Source: Crocinitomicaceae bacterium (GTDB lineage: Bacteria; Bacteroidota; Bacteroidia; Flavobacteriales_D; Crocinitomicaceae). Taken from it: a stretch of 8,880 nt of DNA. Position 1 is the first letter of the stretch. Every line of letters starts with the position of its first letter. Shown here one piece after another: positions 1 to 6,342 of the stretch. The stretch spans positions 1 to 8,880 of the forward strand of contig WTIB01000312.1 in assembly GCA_011522905.1 (NCBI GenBank), written 5' to 3'. A program made the translations under genes and the position numbers. Under the pieces are notes generated by a model. That model saw nothing but the letters and a program-made list of their open reading frames with translations. It was not told the origin of the DNA and made no database searches.

Positions 1-12
1 TACTTAGCATTT

Positions 13-38
13 AAAAGGGGCTTATTAGCCCCTTTTTT
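13..38 (+). terminator. Intrinsic terminator of an upstream gene outside the window
   Basis: A near-perfect hairpin: AAAAGGGGC (13-21) pairs with GCCCCTTTT (28-36), and the inner T22-A27 pair leaves a 4-nt loop. A run of six T (33-38) follows on the plus strand. The GC-rich core plus T-tract is a textbook Rho-independent terminator. The A-tract on the other arm means it could also stop minus-strand transcription, but no minus-strand gene ends here. The gene it closes lies left of the window and cannot be identified. Confidence 0.9.
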
Positions 39-41
39 CAT

Positions 42-49
42 TAAGTTTG
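42..49 (+). promoter_or_regulatory. Possible Bacteroidota -7 box in front of the porin-like gene
   Basis: TAAGTTTG is an exact match to the Bacteroidota -7 consensus TAnnTTTG. It lies immediately after the terminator and six bases before the ATG at 56. If used, transcription would begin at or very near the start codon, giving a leaderless or almost leaderless message. No TTG is found at the expected -33 spacing, because that position falls within the terminator hairpin, so this may be a chance match. Confidence 0.3.
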
Positions 50-55
50 TTTTGG

Positions 56-1837
56 ATGAAGTTATTTTTGATTTTATTTTCTTTATTTATTTCGGCGGGA
101 GTATTTTCACAAATTGGGTTTTCTGAATATTCATCTGATACACTTGTAAGCACGTATCGGACTTTTGGAAAAATGAGTGATAATAATCACAGCTTTACAG
201 TTTTTGACCATTCCTTTTTTTCAATCGACAACCCAAATTTTTTTCTCTCTAAAAGTGCTTTAGCATCAAATGGAACATTGATTGATATCCTCGATTTGTC
301 TCATAAATCAACAGATCAAAAGATTAGTGCTTTACCTCATATTGGGTTTGGTTATATTTTTGGTAGTCAAGGAGCTCAACGTGTATCATTTGAATATGGT
401 CAGGTTCTCCCAAAGGATTGGGTACTAAACACTCAGATTCGAACATCAAAGCTTACAGGTTTTTTTAGAAATACCGGATACTCTGAATCTCATTATGGCT
501 TTTCGTTATCGAAACAAGCTGATAAATATGGTTTTATTATCAGTGGTGCAACAGATAAAATTGAAAGGCAATGGAGCGGTGGAGTGATTGATGATTCATT
601 ACTTGATTTTTTTGCTCCCCAGTTTATTCCTGTTTACAAAGAGAGTTGTAATTCCATTTTTAAAGGATTTAACGCTTCTGTAGGAAGCTATTTTGGATTG
701 ATTAAGAGCAACAAATTGAGTTTGAAATATATAAATGAGTCTTCAATTTATGGATTGAATAGAGTGTTCAATGAGATCGATACCCTCAATGGTATTTATG
801 CTCAGAATTACTTTGATACACTTGTTACAAGAGATGAGTTTCAGCATAGCACTGTTGATCATTTTTCTGGGGTGAGACTTCAATCCGGTAATTTGACCTA
901 TAGCTCAGGTTTAAAGGGATCTTATTGGAATTACAGAAACATGGGTCTCTTTAGAGATACTTTGGAGCTGAATATCGAGCATAAGCTATTGCTTCAAAAG
1001 AAAAATTGGAAACTCAATCATTCAGCGTCATACAATGCATTGGGTGCCTTTAATGAATGGTACAGCAAACAAAGCGTTGACTACCGCCAGTCATTATCTG
1101 ATCTCAAGAATTATATTGACTTCGCATTCCGAAATAGTATTTCAAGGTCAATACCTCGGGTGTATCAAAGATTTTACTTATCAAATAATACAGCTTACAA
1201 CAATTCAAATATGAGTCTGGAATCGACTTACAGTCAAGAATTAAGTGCACAGCTAAATCGTTATTTGGAAGGAAATGGAAATATGAAACTGGAATTGTCA
1301 CATACTTTAGATATTCATAGGGGTATTTATTTTTTTGATGTACAAAACCTCAATTGGGTCAATAATAGTTCCCTCAGCAACAATACAATTCAGCAGTTTA
1401 GAATGTCGTTTTCTTTTGATAAGAATAACCTGAATGTGCGCCAAGCATATCAATATACCTTATTCAATAATGAGGCTTTAATTATACCTAAGCATTATTT
1501 ATTCGGATCGATAGATTATAAAATGGGATTATTTAAAGACAAGAAAATGGAGGTCATCTTAGGACTTAATTATTCCTTAAATTCCAAAACAAATACTATT
1601 TCTGTGATTGAAAATATGGGGATATATGATTTAACCAATATAAATACGGATGAGTTCCAAAATGGATTATTTAATGTAGGTGCATATACGTCCATTGAAA
1701 TTGAAACATTTCGTTTTTTTCTTAAGGTAAATAACTTAGGCTATTTGTGGAATGATTTACAATGGAGTTACATTGATGGTCTATACCTACCTGAGATTAC
1801 GGTTAGGTTGGGTGTAACCTGGGATTTCTGGAATTAA
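56..1837 (+). CDS. Putative outer-membrane porin (Porin_10-like beta-barrel)
   Basis: A 593-residue protein, probably an outer-membrane beta-barrel for passive solute passage; the substrate is unknown. Residues 1-18 form a clear signal peptide (Met-Lys, then a hydrophobic Leu/Phe/Ile run, with likely cleavage in VFS|Q). The mature part is rich in alternating aromatic/polar strands and short turns, and the chain ends in an aromatic-rich strand closing with Trp-Asp-Phe-Trp-Asn, typical of barrel proteins. The segment around residues 110-200 (an H-x-GFGYIFG stretch, GFFRN, GGVIDDSLL, PVYKE) resembles the Bacteroidota 'putative porin' family (Porin_10), recognised from memory rather than by search. 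I chose the ATG at 56; a TTG at 47 would add three residues before the signal peptide and is less likely. The gene converges on sucD with overlapping stop codons. There is no clear terminator after it. Confidence 0.7.
   Translation: MKLFLILFSLFISAGVFSQIGFSEYSSDTLVSTYRTFGKMSDNNHSFTVFDHSFFSIDNPNFFLSKSALASNGTLIDILDLSHKSTDQKISALPHIGFGYIFGSQGAQRVSFEYGQVLPKDWVLNTQIRTSKLTGFFRNTGYSESHYGFSLSKQADKYGFIISGATDKIERQWSGGVIDDSLLDFFAPQFIPVYKESCNSIFKGFNASVGSYFGLIKSNKLSLKYINESSIYGLNRVFNEIDTLNGIYAQNYFDTLVTRDEFQHSTVDHFSGVRLQSGNLTYSSGLKGSYWNYRNMGLFRDTLELNIEHKLLLQKKNWKLNHSASYNALGAFNEWYSKQSVDYRQSLSDLKNYIDFAFRNSISRSIPRVYQRFYLSNNTAYNNSNMSLESTYSQELSAQLNRYLEGNGNMKLELSHTLDIHRGIYFFDVQNLNWVNNSSLSNNTIQQFRMSFSFDKNNLNVRQAYQYTLFNNEALIIPKHYLFGSIDYKMGLFKDKKMEVILGLNYSLNSKTNTISVIENMGIYDLTNINTDEFQNGLFNVGAYTSIEIETFRFFLKVNNLGYLWNDLQWSYIDGLYLPEITVRLGVTWDFWN
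1834..1837. other. Shared palindromic stop (TTAA) of two convergent genes
   Basis: The four bases TTAA contain the TAA stop of the plus-strand porin-like gene (1835-1837) and, on the opposite strand, the TAA stop of sucD (1836-1834). There is therefore no intergenic spacer and no room for a conventional terminator between the genes. Only a 4-bp AGCA/TGCT stem (1853-1864) is seen just beyond, which is too weak. Transcripts from the two sides probably overlap at their 3' ends. Confidence 0.9.
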
Positions 1838-2706
1838 GCTTTAATAACTTCTAGCATTTTTGCTCCAATCTGAGCGGGTGAATCAACAACATGAATGCCA
1901 CACTCTCTCATAATTCTTTTTTTGGCTTCAGCAGTATCATCTTTACCACCAACAATAGCACCCGCATGTCCCATAGTTCTTCCTTTAGGAGCCGTTTCAC
2001 CTGCGATGAAACCTACAACGGGCTTTGTTCCATGTTCTTTAACCCATTTTGCTGCATTTGCCTCTAAATTCCCACCGATTTCACCAATCATGACGATTCC
2101 GTCTGTTTCAGGGTCATTCATTAACAGTTCCACTGCTTCTTTTGTGGTTGTTCCAATAATAGGGTCACCTCCAATTCCGATTGCCGTTGTGATTCCTAAA
2201 CCGGTTTTTACAACTTGGTCTGCCGCTTCGTAGGTAAGTGTCCCTGATTTTGAAACAATTCCTATCTTGCCTTTTTCAAAAACAAAGCCTGGCATTATTC
2301 CAACTTTGGCTTCGTCAGCTGTGATCACTCCGGGACAATTTGGACCGACTAGTCTGCAGTCATATTTATCAATAAAAGCCTTGGCTTTAACCATATCGTT
2401 TACGGGAATTCCTTCAGTAATGCAAACAATTACCTTGATACCTGCTTCAGCGGCTTCCATAATAGCGTCAGCGGCAAATGCAGGTGGTACAAAAATTATT
2501 GAAACATCGGCATTTGTGTTACTTACGGCTTCTGCTACAGAATTGAACACAGGTTTATCTAAATGACGCTGTCCGCCTTTCCCTGGAGTCACACCTCCCA
2601 CTACATTAGTTCCATATGCAATCATTTGCTCGGCATGAAAGGTTCCTTCGCTTCCAGTGAAGCCCTGTACAATAATTTTTGAATCTTTGTTGACTAATAC
2701 GCTCAT
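1834..2706 (-). CDS. sucD: Succinate-CoA ligase (succinyl-CoA synthetase) alpha subunit
   Basis: Cytoplasmic TCA-cycle enzyme. With the beta subunit SucC it interconverts succinyl-CoA, NDP and phosphate with succinate, CoA and NTP. At 290 residues it is full length (about 289 in E. coli). The N-terminal CoA-binding Rossmann domain shows GFTGSEGTFH (15-24) and the GGVTPGKGG loop (37-45). GPNCPG lies at 121-126. The ligase domain carries GHAGAIVGG with His247 as the predicted phosphohistidine, and Glu209 in the IGEIGG segment (207-212) fits the conserved acidic partner. The start is the ATG at 2706, since MSVLVNKDSKIIVQGF aligns with the family N-terminus. sucC is not adjacent, unlike the E. 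coli sucCD pair. A good Bacteroidota promoter match lies directly upstream, so sucD is probably expressed independently of the TraB-family gene behind it. Confidence 0.97.
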   Translation of the reverse strand: MSVLVNKDSKIIVQGFTGSEGTFHAEQMIAYGTNVVGGVTPGKGGQRHLDKPVFNSVAEAVSNTNADVSIIFVPPAFAADAIMEAAEAGIKVIVCITEGIPVNDMVKAKAFIDKYDCRLVGPNCPGVITADEAKVGIMPGFVFEKGKIGIVSKSGTLTYEAADQVVKTGLGITTAIGIGGDPIIGTTTKEAVELLMNDPETDGIVMIGEIGGNLEANAAKWVKEHGTKPVVGFIAGETAPKGRTMGHAGAIVGGKDDTAEAKKRIMRECGIHVVDSPAQIGAKMLEVIKA

Positions 2707-2725
2707 TTAGACTTTATTTTGGGGT

Positions 2726-2755
2726 CAAAAATAATCAATGACAAATGAAAAGCAA
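2726..2755 (-). promoter_or_regulatory. Predicted Bacteroidota-type promoter for sucD
   Basis: On the minus strand TTG (2755-2753) is followed after 19 bases by TATTTTTG (2733-2726), an exact fit to TTG-N19-TAnnTTTG, the pattern recognised by the Bacteroidota primary sigma factor. Transcription would start near 2720, leaving a leader of roughly 14 bases before the ATG at 2706. The leader is A/T-rich and has no AGGAGG-like site. The rest of the 122-base gap (2707-2828) shows only a short AT stem (2786-2798) with no T-tract on the minus strand, so I see no terminator for the preceding TraB-family gene. Confidence 0.65.
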
Positions 2756-2828
2756 TAGCAATTGTCTTATTTTATTACGTTTTTTGAATTTTTAATTCGA
2801 CCTTATCAATTTAAGTATGACGATGGCC

Positions 2829-3686
2829 TTAAAGCCGAATTCCTTCTAAGATATATCCCTCGTTTAACAAAAGCTCAATTAAACCATCTTCCCCACATAA
2901 GTGGCCAGCACCAACGGCGAAGAATACACCTTGATTTTCCATGTGCTTTTTCATTTTCGAAATCCAACTTAGGTTTCTTTTTGTAAGTAAATTTTCTTTC
3001 ACTACAGGTGTAAAATCTTTTTCCGTAAGAGAACACAAAGCATCCAAATCTTGATTCGTATATATATCTTCCATGCGCTTAAAATCATCTTTTGATTCAT
3101 CCAATTCCGCAAGTTGTTTCATAATAAGATCAACCTGAGATGTGTAGTCAATCTTACTAAAAATATTAAGCTGCTCATTTATTGTTTCCAGTCCTACTTC
3201 TCTCATTTTGAGTTTTTCAGCTATTGTTTCCAGTTCTTTTTCATGAGACATATGTTGCTCAGGGAGTGTGTTTTGAAGCATTAACTGTATCAATACAAAT
3301 GGTTTCGCATGTTTAAAATTTATTTCAAAGTTTTCTTCATTCATCATCAAATCAGTTTCGGCCCATTTTAAAATACTATCCCATTGAGATTCTGTGCAGA
3401 ATTCTTTAATGGATTTATCCATATCAAACAATAGATTTGGCTCAATTGATTGATTTGAGATATTTGCTACTTCCATGCAGAGAACATCACATTTTGAAAT
3501 TAATTTTTCAATTTTTTTTGGAAAGAAAAATTTTTCTTGACTCATAACATGCATTGTCCCAAATAGATATGAGGTTTTCTTGTCTTTGGGGTGTGTTATA
3601 GAGTAAAGTAGTTGGTTTTGTTGTGAATACGTATGTACTGAAAAATTCGATAGACATAAAAACAGAAAGCATATGAAATTTTTCAT
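2829..3686 (-). CDS. Exported TraB/GumN (Tiki-like) family protein
   Basis: A 285-residue protein of the TraB/GumN family (PF01963), whose animal relatives (Tiki) are metalloproteases; the bacterial function is not established. Residues 1-21 form a signal peptide with probable cleavage in TYS|QQ. No convincing lipobox surrounds the Cys residues, so a soluble periplasmic protein is likely. Family hallmarks are GTMH at 43-46, MEVAN with Glu72, GLETINEQ at 165-172, RN-x-x-W (237-241) and the C-terminal GAGHLCGEDGLIELL at 259-273. The two Gly-x-x-His motifs are the expected metal-binding sites. Length is normal for the family. I prefer the ATG at 3686 over a TTG two codons upstream (3692). The gene starts 16 bases after the PRiA4_ORF3-like gene stops, so it is probably co-transcribed with it. 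No terminator is evident after it. Confidence 0.88.
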   Translation of the reverse strand: MKNFICFLFLCLSNFSVHTYSQQNQLLYSITHPKDKKTSYLFGTMHVMSQEKFFFPKKIEKLISKCDVLCMEVANISNQSIEPNLLFDMDKSIKEFCTESQWDSILKWAETDLMMNEENFEINFKHAKPFVLIQLMLQNTLPEQHMSHEKELETIAEKLKMREVGLETINEQLNIFSKIDYTSQVDLIMKQLAELDESKDDFKRMEDIYTNQDLDALCSLTEKDFTPVVKENLLTKRNLSWISKMKKHMENQGVFFAVGAGHLCGEDGLIELLLNEGYILEGIRL

Positions 3687-3702
3687 ATTCAATAGAGGTA
3701 AG

Positions 3703-4239
3703 TTATTGTAATGAATTCAGATCATCATCTGAGAATCCATCTTGAAAATCATTAAAACCATATTCATCCTCTTCAGCGTCCTCGCTATCTTCTGAAATCA
3801 TTTGAAAGTCATCTGATAGCTCCTTTGAGTCCTCGTGAGGATTTGTTCCAACTGAAAGTATTAGTTCTGGGGAATTAGGAGTTTCTTCCTGAATTCCAAT
3901 AAGTTCAATCAAGAAGATCCACATTTTCATAAAATCATAGATTAAAATGAACTTTTGGTCGGTATCGAAAAGGCATTCATTAATCCTTGTATTCTTCATG
4001 ATTTTTAGGTTGGATGATTCTTCCCCTTCACTTAAATCGAGAAGACTGATTTCTTCACCCTTGTCCCAATTTTCGTTCGAAACATAAAAACTTGCCATTT
4101 GATCACCTCTAAATTCAAAAGCTTCGATAATAGATTTAAAAAGGGATTCGAAATTCTCATCCTCAGACACGAGAATATCATGAAACACCTCTTCGTTTTT
4201 ATGAGAATCTAATAGAATTCGAAATTTTAATCCTGGCAT
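3703..4239 (-). CDS. PRiA4_ORF3-like protein with long acidic C-terminal tail
   Basis: A 178-residue cytoplasmic protein of unknown function. Residues 1-115 resemble the pRiA4b ORF-3 family (PF07929, also called 'IS1096 element passenger TnpR family'): an N-terminal strand LKFRILL (4-10), the helix FESLFKSIIEAFEF (30-43) leading to FYVSNENW (51-58), and ILIYDFMKMWIFLIEL (98-113), the counterpart of the family's YDFGD-x-W core. Here the usual Gly-Asp is replaced by Met-Lys, a variant I recall from flavobacterial members. Residues 136-174 are a low-complexity Asp/Glu tail. Despite the family's database name, no transposon surrounds it. It lies 15 bases after the CCA-enzyme gene and 16 bases before the TraB-family gene, so it is very probably in an operon with both. 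Family assignment is from memory of the motif pattern. Confidence 0.75.
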   Translation of the reverse strand: MPGLKFRILLDSHKNEEVFHDILVSEDENFESLFKSIIEAFEFRGDQMASFYVSNENWDKGEEISLLDLSEGEESSNLKIMKNTRINECLFDTDQKFILIYDFMKMWIFLIELIGIQEETPNSPELILSVGTNPHEDSKELSDDFQMISEDSEDAEEDEYGFNDFQDGFSDDDLNSLQ

Positions 4240-4254
4240 ATTGTATTCAGCAAA

Positions 4255-5682
4255 TTAATTATGTGTTTCTTTTTCTTTTAAGCCTAATTCTTTGCCAATG
4301 TTAAGCATTAATTCTTTGGCTTCTTGATATGAGTTTGATATTTCTCCCTCTAAAATAGCTTCTTTAATCTTTCCCTTAATTACACCAACTTCATAACAAG
4401 GTCCAATATCAAATGTTTTCATTATTTCCTCACCATTTACTGGAGGTTGAAAATTTCGAATTTTATCTTTTTCCTCAACAAGCTGGAGCTTTTCTGAAAC
4501 CATTTTGAAGTTTTCTTGGTAGCGTTTTACCTTAAATTCGTTTTTTGAGGTGATATCTGCATTGCAGAGTAACATAAGATCATCAATATCTTCTCCAGCC
4601 TCATTCAGCAATCGCCTAATTGCAGTATCAGTTACTGAACCTTTAACCAATGCAATTGGACGAAGATGTAATCTCACGAGTTTTTGAACATATTTCATTT
4701 TAGCATCAAGTGGAAGCCTGTGTGATTTAAAAATTCTAGGCACCATTTTAGAGCCAAGCTCTTCATGGCCATGAAAGGTCCAACCCACTTTTTTGTCAAA
4801 TCTTTTTGTCGCAGGTTTTGCGATATCATGAAGCAATGCAGCCCATCTAAGCCATAAGTGGTCTGAGGATTTCGATATATTATCTACCACCTGAAGCGTG
4901 TGTAAAAAATTATCCTTATGACTTTTACCATTTATTGTTTCAATTCCAGAAAGTTCAAGTAATTCAGGAAAAATATATTGAAGAAGACCTGTTGATTTAA
5001 GCAATTTAAAACCCCTTGATGGTTCTGGGCTTAATAATATTTTATTGATTTCATCTGTAATTCTTTCTCGAGAAATAATTTTAATTCTTTCAGATTGCTC
5101 CTTTATAGATTTGAGGCATGAAATATCAATTTTAAAATCAAGTTGACTGGCAAAACGAATAGCTCTAAGCATTCTCAATGGATCGTCACTGAAGGTCTCA
5201 CTAGGATCTAGAGGAGTTTTAATTAATCCAATTTTAATATCTGAAACGCCATTAAAAGGGTCGACAAGTGTTCCAAAAGAATGAGGACCTAAATCAATGG
5301 CTAATGCATTAATGGTAAAATCTCTCCGGTATTGATCATCTTTTAGAGTACCTTGTTTCACCATTGGTTTTCTAGAGTCTTTTGAATAGGACTCCTTTCT
5401 GGCTGTTACAAATTCTACATCTATATCTTTATACCGAAAGTGAGCCGTACCAAAGTTTTTAAAAACAGACACTTTTTTAACCCTAAGAATTTGAGCGATG
5501 TCTTTTGCGAATTCCAAAGCATCTCCATCAACGACAATATCAATGTCTTTAGATTTATTTTCTCGTAAAAGATCTCTTACAAAACCACCAATTACAAAGG
5601 CAGAATAATCCTTGTCTTCAAGGTATTTTTTTATCACCTTAAATACGGGATGCGACAAATGTGCTGTAAAATCTTCGTACAT
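4255..5682 (-). CDS. cca: CCA-adding-type tRNA nucleotidyltransferase with HD domain
   Basis: A 475-residue class II nucleotidyltransferase, expected to build or repair the 3'-CCA end of tRNAs in the cytoplasm using CTP and ATP. The head domain has GGFVRD (32-37), the metal-binding Asp pair in DID (46-48) and RRDFTINAL (119-127). The nucleotide-selecting helix has the EDxxR equivalent DDPLR (166-170) leading into MLRAIRF, then ERITDE (206-211). An HD domain follows, with His261, His-Asp at 285-286, FHGHE (303-307) and His339, so phosphohydrolase activity is plausible. The C-terminal segment (EVGVIKGKIKEAILEGEI, 431-448) is typical of Bacteroidota and related CCA enzymes. Poly(A) polymerases share the head fold, so true CCA specificity is inferred; the HD domain and tail favour CCA. 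The start is the ATG at 5682. It lies 47 bases after the RRM gene, across a small hairpin, and 15 bases before the PRiA4_ORF3-like gene. Confidence 0.88.
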   Translation of the reverse strand: MYEDFTAHLSHPVFKVIKKYLEDKDYSAFVIGGFVRDLLRENKSKDIDIVVDGDALEFAKDIAQILRVKKVSVFKNFGTAHFRYKDIDVEFVTARKESYSKDSRKPMVKQGTLKDDQYRRDFTINALAIDLGPHSFGTLVDPFNGVSDIKIGLIKTPLDPSETFSDDPLRMLRAIRFASQLDFKIDISCLKSIKEQSERIKIISRERITDEINKILLSPEPSRGFKLLKSTGLLQYIFPELLELSGIETINGKSHKDNFLHTLQVVDNISKSSDHLWLRWAALLHDIAKPATKRFDKKVGWTFHGHEELGSKMVPRIFKSHRLPLDAKMKYVQKLVRLHLRPIALVKGSVTDTAIRRLLNEAGEDIDDLMLLCNADITSKNEFKVKRYQENFKMVSEKLQLVEEKDKIRNFQPPVNGEEIMKTFDIGPCYEVGVIKGKIKEAILEGEISNSYQEAKELMLNIGKELGLKEKETHN

Positions 5683-5693
5683 AGAACATAAAA

Positions 5694-5710
5694 ATAAGAG
5701 AAACTCTTAT
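5694..5710 (-). terminator. Weak terminator/attenuator hairpin between the RRM and cca genes
   Basis: ATAAGAG (5694-5700) and CTCTTAT (5704-5710) form a perfect 7-bp stem with a 3-base loop. On the minus strand the stem is followed by a run of T, and the cca start codon lies only 11 bases past the hairpin. The stem has just two G-C pairs, so it would be a weak terminator or partial attenuator reducing read-through from the RRM gene into cca. It could also sequester the cca initiation region. I see no strong promoter match for cca in the 47-base gap. Confidence 0.4.
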
Positions 5711-5729
5711 ATGAGATTTCTAGATTATT

Positions 5730-6293
5730 TTAGTCTAGCAAATCGTCCTCGTCATTGTCAAATGAAAATAAGTCATTTTCAAGAGGTTCATCTTCCTCGA
5801 AATACCTGAAGTTTTTTCCACTTTTTTTGTGAGCAGGCATTTTGGTCTTTTTTGCTCGATCAGAATCTGTATCAAAGTTTCTCTTTTTACTCTTTGATGA
5901 CTTTTTTCTGTTTTCAGGTTTATTAAAGTCTGATGGTGGAAATTGCCCAGCTTTTTCTTCATTTTCATTATTCGTCGTAGCTGAATAATTGGATTCGCGT
6001 CTTTGATTTGAATTAAATGATGATCGATTTTGGGGTTTCTTGTTATCGTTTCGATTTTCTGCAATTTTCACAGCCAATCTTCTTCTATTTATTTCAAATC
6101 CATCAAGAGCTGATATGGCGTTATTGGCTTCATCTGCATCTGGCATTTCAACAAAGGCAAAGCCTCTTGGCTTACCTGTTTCTTTATCAGTAGGTATATT
6201 TACTTTGGTAACCCTACCATATTCTTCAAACAATTGGGTTAATTGCTCTTTGCTGACGCCAAAATCCAATTTGGCCACAAAAATACTAGTCAT
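5730..6293 (-). CDS. RRM-domain RNA-binding protein with basic and acidic tail segments
   Basis: A 187-residue single-RRM protein, expected to bind single-stranded RNA in the cytoplasm. RRM residues 2-78 include RNP2 IFVAKL (4-9) and RNP1 RGFAFVEM (43-50), each with the key aromatic positions (Phe5; Phe45 and Phe47), and the ...NRRRLAVKIAEN final strand. After it comes an Asn/Gln/Arg-rich linker (79-127), a Lys/Arg-rich block (128-161) and an acidic, Phe-containing end (166-187, finishing in DEDDLLD). Small RRM proteins with variable tails are common in Bacteroidota and act in post-transcriptional control, but no specific target can be named. The start is the ATG at 6293, because RNP2 begins at residue 4 and leaves no room for a later start. 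The gene probably heads the cluster continuing into cca. The 100-base upstream gap holds an inverted repeat and a T7 run just before the ATG. Confidence 0.9.
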   Translation of the reverse strand: MTSIFVAKLDFGVSKEQLTQLFEEYGRVTKVNIPTDKETGKPRGFAFVEMPDADEANNAISALDGFEINRRRLAVKIAENRNDNKKPQNRSSFNSNQRRESNYSATTNNENEEKAGQFPPSDFNKPENRKKSSKSKKRNFDTDSDRAKKTKMPAHKKSGKNFRYFEEDEPLENDLFSFDNDEDDLLD

Positions 6294-6325
6294 AGAAAAA
6301 AATCTGAACTTTCAATTTAATAATC

Positions 6326-6342
6326 AATTTCGCTTCGAAATT
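6326..6342 (-). repeat. Perfect inverted repeat upstream of the RRM gene
   Basis: AATTTCG (6326-6332) and CGAAATT (6336-6342) are separated by three bases, a 7-bp perfect palindromic arm pair 33 bases upstream of the RRM start codon. On the minus strand one arm overlaps TAATTTCG (6343-6336), which matches the TAnnTTTG -7 pattern at seven of eight positions. It could therefore be an operator over a weak promoter or a leader hairpin. No TTG sits at the proper -33 distance and no T-tract directly follows it, so a terminator for the receptor gene upstream is less likely. Function is unproven. Confidence 0.35.

Noticed and set aside
1895..2566. Two open frames on the plus strand opposite sucD (1895-2233 and 2267-2566)
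   Set aside because: They are antisense to a highly conserved gene, and their Pro/Ser/Ala-rich products reflect the codon structure of sucD read backwards.
2786..2798. Short inverted repeat GAATT-TTT-AATTC considered as terminator of the TraB-family gene
   Set aside because: Only five bp with one G-C pair, and on the minus strand it is followed by A residues rather than T, so it does not fit a terminator in the needed direction.
3181..3234. Direct repeat of ATTGTTTCCAGT (3181-3192 and 3223-3234)
   Set aside because: Both copies encode Leu-Glu-Thr-Ile in the same frame of the TraB-family protein, 14 codons apart. This is explained by protein sequence and shows no other repeat structure.
3687..3692. 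TTG start two codons before the TraB-family ATG
   Set aside because: The ATG at 3686 gives a standard Met-Lys signal peptide start. The TTG adds only two residues with no better initiation context.
3703..4239. Evidence of a transposon around the PRiA4_ORF3-like gene, suggested by the family's 'IS1096 passenger' name
   Set aside because: No transposase, terminal inverted repeats or target-site duplication are seen. It sits snugly between cca and the TraB-family gene.
5735..6064. Open frame of 109 codons on the minus strand inside the RRM gene, in another frame
   Set aside because: It lies in the low-complexity Lys/Asn-rich tail region where AT-rich codons leave alternative frames open. Its product is featureless Lys/Ile/Thr-rich sequence and the RRM frame is clearly the real one.
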